Shown piece by piece: positions 1 to 8,466 of a stretch of 64,000 bases of DNA. Source of the stretch: JANLTX01 sp049840835 (GTDB taxonomy: Bacteria > Armatimonadota > Armatimonadia > Armatimonadales > Armatimonadaceae); assembly GCA_049840835.1 (NCBI GenBank), contig JASGJG010000017.1, positions 1-64,000 of the forward strand, read 5' to 3'. Numbering within the stretch: the first letter of the stretch is position 1; every line of letters begins with the position of its first letter. Both the position numbers and the translations under genes were made by a program. The notes under the pieces were generated by a model, which worked only from the letters and a program-made list of their open reading frames with translations, did not search any database and had not been told where the DNA came from.

Positions 1-575
1 ATAAGGAACTGCTCTGCCTTGATCTTGCCAAAGAAGTCCATAGGTCCACGATTAGGGATTCGGTAGTACCAATAGGCCAGCTTGACAAAGTAGAGCGCCG
101 CATACAAGGCGACCCCTTTTATCTGGTTTTTTAGGCGCAGTTTCGCTATGGGCAGGGCGATTCCCGCAGTGGCCAGTCCATGAGTGAATATAAGAAAGAG
201 ACCAAAGGCAATTTGAATTCTCTGGTTATGACTTTGAGAGAAGGCTGGTAGATACCAAAAAACCAACAGATTCAGACCGTAGATTACAAAGTGTCCTACT
301 ATCAAAAGGAAGAGCGCAATAAGTATTGGGGAGTCTATCTTGTGCCGAATCCAGCGATAACGTAATTCACGAACCAGATTCCGTGGCTCGCCCCATTTTT
401 CAAGAGTGGAGGCTAGCGCCTGCTCTGTGGGCTCTCCAGCGTTTTCATAAGCGGTCAAGCGCTCTTGCAGGTGACTGCGAAACTCTGCTACTTCTGCCTC
501 ACGCTCGGCTTCGGGGAGGAAGCGCAGGCAGCGGCGTAGATTATCCACACTATCCTCAAGCGGTTGGTTCGGCAT
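1..575 (-). CDS. HAAS/DUF1700-like membrane protein (3' end outside window)
   Basis: Reading the minus strand from an ATG at 575 gives an open frame to the window edge (191 codons). The first ~80 residues are charged and helical and resemble the HAAS domain that accompanies PadR regulators: the protein starts MPNQPLEDSV and contains an EWGEPRNLVREL-like stretch (here KWGEPRNLVREL). Hydrophobic segments follow at about residues 84-105, 118-140 and 150-165, so the rest is membrane-embedded. It overlaps the 3' end of the PadR gene by 20 bp, so the two are translationally coupled. In known PadR-HAAS pairs the membrane protein is controlled by the regulator and may sense envelope or drug stress; that role is inference here. 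The C-terminus is not visible. Confidence 0.75.
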   Translation of the reverse strand, partial: MPNQPLEDSVDNLRRCLRFLPEAEREAEVAEFRSHLQERLTAYENAGEPTEQALASTLEKWGEPRNLVRELRYRWIRHKIDSPILIALFLLIVGHFVIYGLNLLVFWYLPAFSQSHNQRIQIAFGLFLIFTHGLATAGIALPIAKLRLKNQIKGVALYAALYFVKLAYWYYRIPNRGPMDFFGKIKAEQFL

Positions 576-903
576 CCGGGGAACCTCCTAAGATACGCTC
601 TACATTCTTTGTATAACTGCGCCAGAGTGTAATGCGCCGGGCGGCCTCACTCTTGCCTTCTTCGGTCAGGCGGTAGACACGGCGCGGAGGGCCGCCGCTT
701 TCTTCAGACTGCCACTCGCTAGCCACCAGTCCATCGTCTTCCAGGGTTCGTAGAGCAGGATAGAGCGCACCATCACGGAGTACGATGCCTCCTTCACAGC
801 GCCGGTCTATCTCGCGGGCAATCGCATAGCCGTGTGCCGGACCCGCTTCCAGTACGGCCAGAATGAAGATGGGTATATCGTTTCGGGGCAGCTCTTTTGG
901 CAT
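556..903 (-). CDS. PadR-family transcriptional regulator
   Basis: A 115-residue winged-helix repressor of the short PadR class (PadR-s1). The pattern FILAVLEAGPAHGYAIAREI, then a GALYPALRTLEDDGLV recognition/wing region and RRVYRLTEEG, is diagnostic. Short PadR proteins dimerise through the C-terminal helix and repress their own promoter and adjacent transport or membrane genes until a ligand binds. Here the downstream overlapping gene encodes a HAAS-type membrane protein, the usual arrangement. A good sigma-70 promoter with an inverted repeat over its -10 box lies upstream (913-952), fitting autorepression. The ligand is unknown. Family assignment is firm. Confidence 0.92.
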   Translation of the reverse strand: MPKELPRNDIPIFILAVLEAGPAHGYAIAREIDRRCEGGIVLRDGALYPALRTLEDDGLVASEWQSEESGGPPRRVYRLTEEGKSEAARRITLWRSYTKNVERILGGSPDAEPTA

Positions 904-912
904 CAGGAAAAC

Positions 913-952
913 TACTCTGAAATGAGTATACCGAATTAAGAATAGCTGTCAA
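913..952 (-). promoter_or_regulatory. Promoter of the padR operon with candidate PadR operator
   Basis: Read on the minus strand: TTGACA (952-947), a 16-bp spacer, TATACT (930-925), then 21 bases to the ATG. The dyad TACTC-N6-GAGTA (913-928) overlaps the -10 box, where a repressor would block RNA polymerase. The -35/-10 match is strong; the operator role is inferred from the symmetry and the adjacent PadR gene. Confidence 0.6.
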
Positions 953-980
953 GCAGGCCAGGGAAGGAAATTGCGGACCC

Positions 981-2954
981 GTGCCGTATTATGGAATCGT
1001 GAACGAAGGTGTTGATACTCCAGGGCCAGTCCGCTGGCTGCGTAGCTTTATCCTGGCCTTTGCTCTCATTCTTCTCGATGCCTTCTGGGTCATTCGTGCG
1101 GAACGCGTGGGGTATGGTCCGTTCTTCTCCACCATCTCGCTCTTTGCCAACGTTCTGTTTCTGCTCACCATTGTCTTGTTGGTCAATCGGGTCGTGAAGC
1201 GAGTTTTGCCAAAGCAAGCGCTTACTAGAGCCGAGTTGATGCTGGTTTACTCCATGGTCGCTGTGGGCGGAGCCATCGCAGGTCAAGACTTCGCCAGCGC
1301 ATTGCTGCCTCAGCTATCGCATCCCTATCAGTTCGGCGACGCTTCCAATGGCTGGCTGGAGCGCTTCGGAATGCATCTCCCCACGCAACTTATGGTAGGC
1401 GATACCCCTGCCGAAAAAGAGGCGCTGAAGGGGTTCTACCAGGGGCACTCCAGCTTCTATCAGGCCCCCAATATCGCCGCATGGGGCAAGCCGGTATTGC
1501 TCTGGAGTGGTTTCATTGGAGTGCTGTTCTGGACTATGCTCTGCCTCTCGGTGCTCATGCGGCAGGGCTGGCAAGAGCGTGAGCGCCTGCCGTTCCCCGT
1601 GGTCGAGCTGCCGCTTCAGCTCACCGAAGAAAAGCGGGAAGGCGGCGAACTCTGGAAGAACAAACTATTCTGGATCGGATTCGCCGGAGTCTCGGTGATC
1701 GAAGTCCTGAACGGTCTGCATACCCTCTATCCGCAGATTCCCGAAATCAACCTCCAGCATGTCGATGTAGAGGGGCAGGGCATTTTCGGTACGCACCCGT
1801 GGAACGCAGTAGGGTTCACCTGCTACAGCTTCTATCCATTTGCTATCGGGTTGGGGTATCTACTGCCGCTGGATCTATTGTTCTCCTGCTGGTTCTTCTA
1901 TCTCACCTGGAAAGCGCAGCTGATTCTCTCAAGGCAGTTCTCCTGGGATGTAACTCCGGACTTTCCCTTTGTACGTGAGCAAGCGTTCGGCGGCTATCTG
2001 GCCATTCTGGTCTTCATGCTCTGGAACGGTCGGCATTACTTTAGCGAGATGGGTAAACTGATCCTTAAGGAACCGTCTGACTTAGACGATAGCCAGGAGG
2101 GTATCAGCTACCGCGCTGCCAGTATCGGAGCATTGCTAGGGTTTCTGGCACTGGCCGGGTTCTTTGTGTGGGCGGGCATGAGCTGGGTATTGGCAGTAGG
2201 CGCGCTGGCGATCTACTTCGCGCTGGCACTGGCCGTAGGGCGTATTCGCGCTGAGCTAGGACCACCCGTTCATGACCTGCACTTCTCCGGTCCGGACCAT
2301 GTCATCACCACATCGTTTGGCACACCTGCGATCAATACGCAGGATCTCACGATTCTCTCGCTGTTCTTCTGGTTCAACCGCGCCTATCGCTCACACCCTA
2401 TGCCGTTTGCTATAGAAGGTCTGAAAGCCGCCAAGGACGTTCGTATGGCGCAGCGGACCATGCTAATCGGCCTGACTCTGGCGGGGGCCTGGGGCGGGTT
2501 CTGCGCCCTGTGGTCCTACCTGCATCTGGCCTATGACTTCGGCGCCAGCGGCAAGATGCGCGGCGGAACGGGCTTTGCCGGGGAAGCCTACAACAACCTG
2601 AACGGCTGGATTTCGCAGCCCAAACCCGCAAACTGGCCCGCAAACGGCATGATGCTGGGCGGCTTCCTGTTCTGTGCTGCCATGATGATTGCGCGCGTGA
2701 AGCTGGCCTGGTGGCCGTTCCACCCCATTGGTTACGCTATCTCCGGATCCTGGAGCATGAATCTGGTCTGGATGCCGCTCCTCTTCGCCTGGGTTATCAA
2801 AGGGGCGATTCTACGCTATGGTGGTGTTCGGCTCTATCGCCAGGCCATGCCTATCTTCCTGGGCGTGATTTTAGGTCAGTGTTTAGTTGGCTCCCTCTGG
2901 CACCTGGTAAGCTGGGCTCTCGATGTCCAGCCCTACTCCTTCTGGGGCGGATAA
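981..2954 (+). CDS. DUF6785/DUF6784-type, OPT-like multi-pass membrane protein
   Basis: A 657-residue integral membrane protein with about 14 hydrophobic segments spread over its length and an internal conserved block RIRAELGPPVHDL near residues 418-430. That block and the N-terminal RAELMLVYSMVAVGG segment are typical of the DUF6785/6784 proteins distantly related to oligopeptide (OPT) transporters, which are frequent in Armatimonadota and Planctomycetota. The likely role is secondary transport of a peptide-like or siderophore-like substrate, but no substrate has been shown for this family. The start is GTG at 981, preceded by a purine-rich GGGAAGGAAA at 961-970. It stands alone on the plus strand, divergent from padR. 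Confidence 0.8.
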   Translation: MPYYGIVNEGVDTPGPVRWLRSFILAFALILLDAFWVIRAERVGYGPFFSTISLFANVLFLLTIVLLVNRVVKRVLPKQALTRAELMLVYSMVAVGGAIAGQDFASALLPQLSHPYQFGDASNGWLERFGMHLPTQLMVGDTPAEKEALKGFYQGHSSFYQAPNIAAWGKPVLLWSGFIGVLFWTMLCLSVLMRQGWQERERLPFPVVELPLQLTEEKREGGELWKNKLFWIGFAGVSVIEVLNGLHTLYPQIPEINLQHVDVEGQGIFGTHPWNAVGFTCYSFYPFAIGLGYLLPLDLLFSCWFFYLTWKAQLILSRQFSWDVTPDFPFVREQAFGGYLAILVFMLWNGRHYFSEMGKLILKEPSDLDDSQEGISYRAASIGALLGFLALAGFFVWAGMSWVLAVGALAIYFALALAVGRIRAELGPPVHDLHFSGPDHVITTSFGTPAINTQDLTILSLFFWFNRAYRSHPMPFAIEGLKAAKDVRMAQRTMLIGLTLAGAWGGFCALWSYLHLAYDFGASGKMRGGTGFAGEAYNNLNGWISQPKPANWPANGMMLGGFLFCAAMMIARVKLAWWPFHPIGYAISGSWSMNLVWMPLLFAWVIKGAILRYGGVRLYRQAMPIFLGVILGQCLVGSLWHLVSWALDVQPYSFWGG

Positions 2955-2966
2955 GCCCTTCGGAAG

Positions 2967-2999
2967 CCCCTCCCCTTTAGGAGAGGGGTTGGGGAGAGG
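2967..2999. repeat. Short C/G-rich palindromic intergenic repeat
   Basis: A run of CCCCTCCCC followed by GAGAGGGG and GGGGAGAGG can fold back on itself. It separates the DUF6785 gene from the aldo/keto reductase gene. It lacks a U-tract, so it is not a convincing terminator. The CCCCTC.../...GAGGGG style recurs near 40.3-40.5 kb, suggesting a dispersed repeat family in this genome. Confidence 0.45.
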
Positions 3000-3017
3000 T
3001 AAGTAGAAAGTAAGCCC

Positions 3018-4007
3018 ATGGAATATCGACCTTTAGGACGCACTGGTGCGCAGGTCTCGGCGCTGTGCCTGGGCTGCATGAACTTCGGCGACGATTGCAA
3101 CGAGGCGGACTCTATTGCCCTGATGCACCACGCCTTAGACGAAGGCATGAACTTCTGGGATACCGCCGATGTGTACTCCCGTGGCGTCAGCGAGACCATT
3201 GTGGGCAAGGCGCTGGTAGGGCGGCGCGAGAAAGTCTTCCTGGCGACAAAAGCCTACAACAAGATGGGCGATGGCCCGAACGACTGGGGCAGCCATCGTT
3301 ACCACCTGATTCAAGCCTGCGAAGATTCCCTGCGACGCCTGGGCACCGACCATATCGACCTCTATCAGCTACACCGCCCACACCCCTCTGTGCCGATAGA
3401 CGAGACCCTGCGCGCGTTAGATGACCTGGTGCGCTCGGGCAAGGTGCGCTACCTGGGCACCAGTACGTTTGGGGCATGGCAGATTGTGGAGAGCCTTTGG
3501 GTTGCCAAAGAGCTGGGGCTGAACCGGGTTGTCTGTGAGCAGCCGCCCTATAACCTGCTGGATCGCCGTGTCGAGCGTGAGCTGCTCCCCATGTGCCGCA
3601 CCTACGGAATTGCCACCATTCCCTGGGCACCGATTGCAGGTGGTCTGCTCTCCGGTAAGTATCGTCCTGGTCAAGCTCGTCCGGAAGGCGCGCGCTATAC
3701 CGGTCGCACCGCTCCCTTCGCCCGAGACAATGAAGCTGCCTTAGAGAAAGTAGCGGTCTACGCCGACTGGTGCGCTACCCGTGGTGTAGAGCCTGCACAG
3801 ATGGCACTGGCCTGGGTGCTGGCTCAGCCCGGCGTGACCAGTCCTATCATCGGCCCCAAGAACGCAGCGCAGTACGAAGCCTATATGAAGGCATTAGAAA
3901 TCACTGTGACCGACGATGATCGGGCCGCTCTAGATGCCCTGTTCCCACCCGGCACGCATATCAGCGAGTACTACAAAGCCGACTTTGGCCCCAACGCTCG
4001 CTGGTAA
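3018..4007 (+). CDS. Aldo/keto reductase
   Basis: A 329-residue NADPH-dependent oxidoreductase of the aldo/keto reductase superfamily (TIM barrel). The first strand carries LGRTGAQVSALCLG. The catalytic tetrad is visible as Asp in WDTADVY, Tyr four residues on, Lys in ATKAY and His in YQLHRP. The C-terminal cofactor-binding region reads TSPIIGPKNAAQ. The length is normal for AKR enzymes of the YajO/PdxI-like type. It reduces aldehydes or ketones, or oxidises sugars or alcohols; the substrate cannot be told from sequence. ATG start at 3018; a strong hairpin (4022-4046) ends the transcript. Confidence 0.92.
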   Translation: MEYRPLGRTGAQVSALCLGCMNFGDDCNEADSIALMHHALDEGMNFWDTADVYSRGVSETIVGKALVGRREKVFLATKAYNKMGDGPNDWGSHRYHLIQACEDSLRRLGTDHIDLYQLHRPHPSVPIDETLRALDDLVRSGKVRYLGTSTFGAWQIVESLWVAKELGLNRVVCEQPPYNLLDRRVERELLPMCRTYGIATIPWAPIAGGLLSGKYRPGQARPEGARYTGRTAPFARDNEAALEKVAVYADWCATRGVEPAQMALAWVLAQPGVTSPIIGPKNAAQYEAYMKALEITVTDDDRAALDALFPPGTHISEYYKADFGPNARW

Positions 4008-4021
4008 AAAGTAAGCTATAC

Positions 4022-4046
4022 CTCCCCGGCGCAATGCGCCGGGGAG
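4022..4046. terminator. Bidirectional hairpin terminator
   Basis: Perfect 12-bp inverted repeat CTCCCCGGCGCA/TGCGCCGGGGAG between two convergent genes: the aldo/keto reductase (+) ending at 4007 and the anti-sigma protein (-) ending at 4051. An A-run precedes it on the plus strand, giving a U-stretch for minus-strand transcripts. Confidence 0.7.
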
Positions 4047-4050
4047 AACT

Positions 4051-6477
4051 CTATTGCGTTTTCGCCAACCGACTTTGGTACATTTCTTCGTACAGGCCGA
4101 ACATGCCGTTGAAGGGACTGAGAGCATTGTAAGTACCGGGGTCATCGTAGCGGTAGACAAAGGTGACTCCGGGGTTAGGAAGGAGCTTTCTTGCTTTCTC
4201 GCCACGGAACATCCAGACTCGCGCATTCTTAAGCGAGGGAGGTCCAGTGCGTTCCGGGGAGAGCTCTAGCAGGTCGATAAACGCGGTGCGTAGTTTCGGG
4301 CGAAGGTCGGTGTAGGCCAACCCTGCGTCGCTCTCTACCTGTTCCCGCTGTTCGGGAGTTAGCTGCTCCAGGAAATTCCAGTGTGGCCGTGTGCGCTCGG
4401 AGCGTAGCAGAGGCCATTCTTCCAGGCCGTAGCGGGCCAGCAGAGTCTGGGCTACCAGGCTGGAATCCAAACAGGCGGCGGGCAGCGAACCCATTTCGGC
4501 AAGTTCGTGAATAGACAGCTTGCCCGTTTTGCGCCGGGTTTCTGCCCAGCGTGTTCGCTGTCGCTGGGGTACCTGCTGAAGCCGGGCCGTGTAGAAATCC
4601 GGGGTTCGGAATGTAAACCAGCCTTCGCTCTGGCCTGCGTGCAGTCGGAGATTATCGCCCACGCTGCACAGCACCTGAAAGAGTGTTTTCTTCTCCAGGT
4701 GAATCGGAGTACTCAGCCGCAGGAATTGGTCACCAATAACATCTTTGCCCGTGGCTTTATGGAAAGCTTCCAGAGCATCGGCGGCAATGATATATGGGCC
4801 TTCCGTAAACTCATCGAACTCCGGGTAGGGGTGTCGCTTGAGCTGGCATGTGGCAGCCACCTGTAGTGAGAGCTGGCCCTGTAGCTCGGGATTCCTGGCA
4901 ATCGCTTTGTTGCGTGCGGCGTTGTCGATTTTCTCCAGCGCCGGGCTGGTGGCACTGGCGAGCGGGAGACCTAAACCCGTGCCGTTACGCTGGAAGCCAC
5001 CACGCAGGGTCCACTTGCCTTCCTTGCGCTCTAGCTGCAGAGTGCCTGAGAGAGCGGTAATGGGACCGGGGACCAGAGGCTTTCCACTCGGATCTAAAAA
5101 CGCGAACTCGGCCTGGCGGCGTACCGAATCGGGCAGCTTGCCATCTGGCATCAGGTCCCACTGGTAGGTGGCGCCGCTACGAAGCTGCCCCAGCTCCTCT
5201 GGCGATAGCTGCAGAAATCGGGGCAGTACAGTCTGCCCACCCTGCTTGAGCAGATAGAGGTGCGACCATTCTTCAAACGCCGCCGGATTGTCCTTAAGCT
5301 GCGGATCCAGCTCTTTCATTCGCGCTTCTTGCTGCTCTGGAGTCAGCTCGAAAAGCTTCTGAAGCGTTTTTACGCCATCTTCGATCTGCACCAGCATGGC
5401 ATCTCGGTCTTGTTGGCGCAGGGTCTCCTCATAGAGCTGGCGCCCAAGAGACTGGGTTAGCTCATACTCGAACTCCGGCTCGGTGCCAGTACGATGCCAC
5501 TCAAACCCGAAGTGTCGGGCAAGCTGTCGCATGACCTCTCGCAGAGGGCGATTGGTGCAGTAAAGAGTCACTTCATCGTCGGTCACGCGGCGATTCGCGG
5601 TGAAGGTGATGCCGGTCTCTTTTGTAAGCTGAGCGCACAGATCAGAGAAGGGCATGCTCTTAGCAGCGATAGTCATGGGGCGCACAAGTCGGGCATCGAC
5701 CACCGCCTGCTCCCGCTGCATTGCCTCTAGGGCTGCACGGTTACCGTTTTCGTTTGCCGCAGCAATGGGCGGTACAGATACCGTGATAAAGTCATCGCCG
5801 CCTGCTACTGAGCGCAGCAGCGCTTCCTCTCGCTGCCGAGCTGTCTGGTCAACGGCTGGTGGGTTCAAGAACTGTAAGTCATCTTTGGAAGGAGTGGTGA
5901 TAGTAGGGTCCCGCATTATTCGCGTAATGTCTCTGTTAGCAATGCGGTGCTGCGTGGGCAGCATCGGGCTAGGGGCTGGAACAGAGGGAGGAACCGAACT
6001 CAGGCGCCGATTTATTGGTCTCTCCGATACGAACTGGCGTCCTTGCTGTACAGGCGACGCGGATGGTTTGGGCAGCAATGGTGGTGGAGTCGGATTCCCT
6101 ATCGACGGAACGGGCCTCTCAATGCTGCCAACCTGCACAGGGCCGTGGGAGTTCTCTGTCGTTTTAGGGCGAGTAACAAAAAACGCGATGCCAGCCAGGC
6201 CTAGAGCGGCCAGTGAGACAGGCACAAGCGCACGATTGCGGCGCGGAGCCAGTGTAGTCTCTGTAGCGATGCGCCGTGATAGCTCTAGATAGTTTCCTGA
6301 TAGGGTTGGAGCTTCTGCGCCTGCAAATAGGGCCAGAGCAGCCTGATAGCTCTCCAGGCGAGCACGGCAGCGAGCGCACCCGGCGATATGGGCTTGAACA
6401 CGGGTTGCTTGCGCTGTGGGCAGCTTGCCTTGCGCTAGCTCGGCAAGTGAGGACTCATATAGGAAGCAGAGAATCAT
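4051..6477 (-). CDS. Large zinc-finger anti-sigma factor with STN-like domains
   Basis: 808 residues. The N-terminus carries the zinc anti-sigma signature H-x3-C-x2-C (H30, C34, C37) of ECF-binding ZAS domains, then one membrane helix at about 83-101. The segment after it is Pro/Ser/Thr-rich (linker-like). Further on, around residues 270-345, the text SMPFSDLCAQLTKETGITF and PLREVMRQLARHFGFEW looks like an STN (secretin/TonB short N-terminal) module. A second STN-like copy may lie near 575-640 (ALEAFHKATGKDVIGDQF). The gene overlaps the upstream ECF sigma gene by 4 bp (ATGA). Typical anti-sigma factors are 100-300 residues, so most of this protein is an extra extracytoplasmic region, presumably a sensor. 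Sigma sequestration is inferred from the ZAS motif and operon position. Confidence 0.78.
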   Translation of the reverse strand: MILCFLYESSLAELAQGKLPTAQATRVQAHIAGCARCRARLESYQAALALFAGAEAPTLSGNYLELSRRIATETTLAPRRNRALVPVSLAALGLAGIAFFVTRPKTTENSHGPVQVGSIERPVPSIGNPTPPPLLPKPSASPVQQGRQFVSERPINRRLSSVPPSVPAPSPMLPTQHRIANRDITRIMRDPTITTPSKDDLQFLNPPAVDQTARQREEALLRSVAGGDDFITVSVPPIAAANENGNRAALEAMQREQAVVDARLVRPMTIAAKSMPFSDLCAQLTKETGITFTANRRVTDDEVTLYCTNRPLREVMRQLARHFGFEWHRTGTEPEFEYELTQSLGRQLYEETLRQQDRDAMLVQIEDGVKTLQKLFELTPEQQEARMKELDPQLKDNPAAFEEWSHLYLLKQGGQTVLPRFLQLSPEELGQLRSGATYQWDLMPDGKLPDSVRRQAEFAFLDPSGKPLVPGPITALSGTLQLERKEGKWTLRGGFQRNGTGLGLPLASATSPALEKIDNAARNKAIARNPELQGQLSLQVAATCQLKRHPYPEFDEFTEGPYIIAADALEAFHKATGKDVIGDQFLRLSTPIHLEKKTLFQVLCSVGDNLRLHAGQSEGWFTFRTPDFYTARLQQVPQRQRTRWAETRRKTGKLSIHELAEMGSLPAACLDSSLVAQTLLARYGLEEWPLLRSERTRPHWNFLEQLTPEQREQVESDAGLAYTDLRPKLRTAFIDLLELSPERTGPPSLKNARVWMFRGEKARKLLPNPGVTFVYRYDDPGTYNALSPFNGMFGLYEEMYQSRLAKTQ

Positions 6478-7034
6478 GATCTCTCCTCTTTCTCCAGAAA
6501 GAAACGCTCCGCCCGCTCTCGGAAGCGACGAAGCGCACGCAGGGTGCGCATCTTGGCGGCGTAACGATTACAGTTCAGCACCTGGGCTATCTGCACATAG
6601 TTCAGGTCTTCCAGCAGATGCAGCACTAGCACGGTGCGGTCTGATAGGGGCAGGCCATCGAGAACTCGTAGTAGCTGGCGGGTGGTCTCGGTCTGTGTCA
6701 CCTGAGTGCTGATATCAGGCGTGGACTCCAGAGCAGGCAAAGTAGCCTCGCCCTTTTGCTGCCGAAGCTGCTGGCGGCGATGGTCATAGCAGAGGTTAGT
6801 GGTGATACGCAGTAGCCAGGTCAGCGGGTGGCTGCGAGCCGCGAAGCTGTTTAGCGCCCGATGCGCCCGCAGAAATGTTTCCTGGGTGATATCTTCCGCA
6901 TCATCCCGGCTGCCCAGCAGAAAGTAGGCATGGCGCAGCACCTGAGCGGCATGGCGCTCATAGAGCGTCTCCAGCGTCACGGTTTCCTGGTTCAACGCGT
7001 GCGCCCGTTTCCTTTCCCCGGTGATTTCCAGCAT
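6474..7034 (-). CDS. ECF-type RNA polymerase sigma factor
   Basis: 186 residues with sigma-70 region 2 (RDDAEDITQETFLRAHRAL, then PLTWLLRITTNLCYDHRR) and region 4 (LPLSDRTVLVLHLLEDLNYVQIAQVLNC). It lacks regions 1 and 3, as expected for extracytoplasmic-function sigma factors. It recruits RNA polymerase to a stress regulon and is probably held inactive at the membrane by the overlapping downstream zinc-finger protein. Its own promoter upstream is not obvious. Confidence 0.92.
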   Translation of the reverse strand: MLEITGERKRAHALNQETVTLETLYERHAAQVLRHAYFLLGSRDDAEDITQETFLRAHRALNSFAARSHPLTWLLRITTNLCYDHRRQQLRQQKGEATLPALESTPDISTQVTQTETTRQLLRVLDGLPLSDRTVLVLHLLEDLNYVQIAQVLNCNRYAAKMRTLRALRRFRERAERFFLEKEERS

Positions 7035-7095
7035 TCTGTCCCTACAGACGAAAACCAGGAGAAAAGCGCAACATCTATTTTTCGAAATAGAAAAA

Positions 7096-7121
7096 CCCCG
7101 GCGATGTGGCCATCACCGGGG
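7096..7121 (-). terminator. Rho-independent terminator of the hydrolase-thioredoxin gene
   Basis: On the minus strand a CCCCGG.../...CCGGGG hairpin is followed by TTTTTCT. It lies 22 bp past the stop codon of the gene at 7143-8441. A second small stem CTATTT-TTCG-AAATAG sits directly beyond at 7075-7090. Confidence 0.75.
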
Positions 7122-7142
7122 CTGTCCATAAACGGCTACCGC

Positions 7143-8441
7143 TTAGTTCTTTGGAGCGTTCTTGCGGAAGACTTCTAGAATCGTCTCGCGCTCGGCTTCC
7201 GTCAGTTTGGGAGCCCCCGTTTTCAGGAAGTCATCGAACTTCACGATCTCATCGGGAGCTGCCGGGCATCCGATATTCTTGCCGCCTGGCATGAGATTCG
7301 AATCGATTAGCTTCTTGCCTTTGGGATCTAAGACGGCGAAGAACGGAATACCACCAGTGGCGCCACCCATAGCCTCCAGCTGCTTATCGGCGCCAGGATT
7401 TTCGTCGGCTTTTTTCGCGCCCTCTTCCAGAACATCCAGAGTCACTGAGACAAAGGCCTTCTCCCAGAGGGGCTTCACCGCTGGGTCTTCCAGAGACTTT
7501 GCCATAAGGTGGCACCAACCACACCAGGAGGCTGTGTAGCGCACGAAGACATTTCTCTTGCTTTTCCCCGCTGTGCTCTGGGCAGCATTCAGAAGCTTTT
7601 CGGCGGGCTCTGGCGCGGCAGTTGTCATGCCGTTCTTTTTGAAGAACGCCAGCATTTTCGCGTAAGCGTCTTTCGCGTCTTTCTCGTTGTAGCTGGGGCG
7701 ATAGTCGGCATGGAAGCCATGCTCGGAGTCTGGGTAGACAATAATCTCCACACTCTTCTTCGACTCCTCAGCGGCCTTGCGTACACGCTCGATAGACTCC
7801 AGAGGAATCCCTTTGTCTTTGCCGCCATAGAATCCCAGAACCGGCGCTTTCAGGTCTTTAATGACATCTATGGGATGTATGGGTTGAAGCTCGGTGGCAT
7901 CTCCTACCAGGCGACCATAGAACGGGCAAGCCGCTTTCAGGTCTTTTCGGTGAGCGGCATAGAGCCAGCAAACACGCCCGCCCCAGCAGAACCCGGTGAT
8001 GGCGAGTTGCTTGGTGTTAGCTACCTTGGTACCCTGAGCCCACTTGACCGTGGCATCCAGATCGCTCAGAACCTGCTTATCTGGCACCTTCTGAACAATG
8101 GGGAAGATCTCTTGCATGGCGAGCTTGGTGACATCGCCCTGGCGGTGATACAGCGAGGGAGCGACAGCGAAGTAACCGGCGTGTGCCAGTCGTCGGCAGA
8201 CATCTTTGATGTGCTCATGCACTCCGAAGATTTCCTGAACTACCAGGACTACCGGGAGCTGCTTCCCATTTTCCGGGCGTGCGAAGTAGGCGGGAACCAT
8301 CACGCCATCAGGGGCGGGAATCTGGGCCTCACCAGCCGTAAGACCCTGAGCACTGGTCTGAATGGTATCGGCGCTTACCGGCTGCACTGCCAGCGCGAAT
8401 CCCGCGGCCAGCAGTGTGCGGCGTGAAATTGTGTCATCCAT
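7143..8441 (-). CDS. Secreted dienelactone hydrolase-thioredoxin fusion
   Basis: 432 residues. A Tat-like or Sec N-terminus (SRRTLLAAGFALAV) suggests export. Residues ~35-272 form a dienelactone hydrolase (alpha/beta hydrolase): nucleophile C152 in GFCWGG, D209 in YGGKDK and H241 in DSEHGFH form the DLH triad. Residues ~285-420 form a thioredoxin-like domain with SWCGWC (C307, C310), a Trp-rich redox motif like that of thioredoxins/DsbD gamma domains. The family-level roles are carboxyl-ester or lactone hydrolysis and thiol-disulfide exchange; their coupling in one chain is unusual. A TATAAT box (8453-8448) ends 6 bases before the ATG, implying a leaderless mRNA. Confidence 0.85.
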   Translation of the reverse strand: MDDTISRRTLLAAGFALAVQPVSADTIQTSAQGLTAGEAQIPAPDGVMVPAYFARPENGKQLPVVLVVQEIFGVHEHIKDVCRRLAHAGYFAVAPSLYHRQGDVTKLAMQEIFPIVQKVPDKQVLSDLDATVKWAQGTKVANTKQLAITGFCWGGRVCWLYAAHRKDLKAACPFYGRLVGDATELQPIHPIDVIKDLKAPVLGFYGGKDKGIPLESIERVRKAAEESKKSVEIIVYPDSEHGFHADYRPSYNEKDAKDAYAKMLAFFKKNGMTTAAPEPAEKLLNAAQSTAGKSKRNVFVRYTASWCGWCHLMAKSLEDPAVKPLWEKAFVSVTLDVLEEGAKKADENPGADKQLEAMGGATGGIPFFAVLDPKGKKLIDSNLMPGGKNIGCPAAPDEIVKFDDFLKTGAPKLTEAERETILEVFRKNAPKN

Positions 8442-8466
8442 AGCGGGATTATACCCACAGGAGTTT

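Noticed and set aside
7509..8426. 305-codon open frame on the plus strand
   Set aside because: Lies antisense to the hydrolase-thioredoxin gene, whose domains are unambiguous; no family resemblance in the antisense frame.
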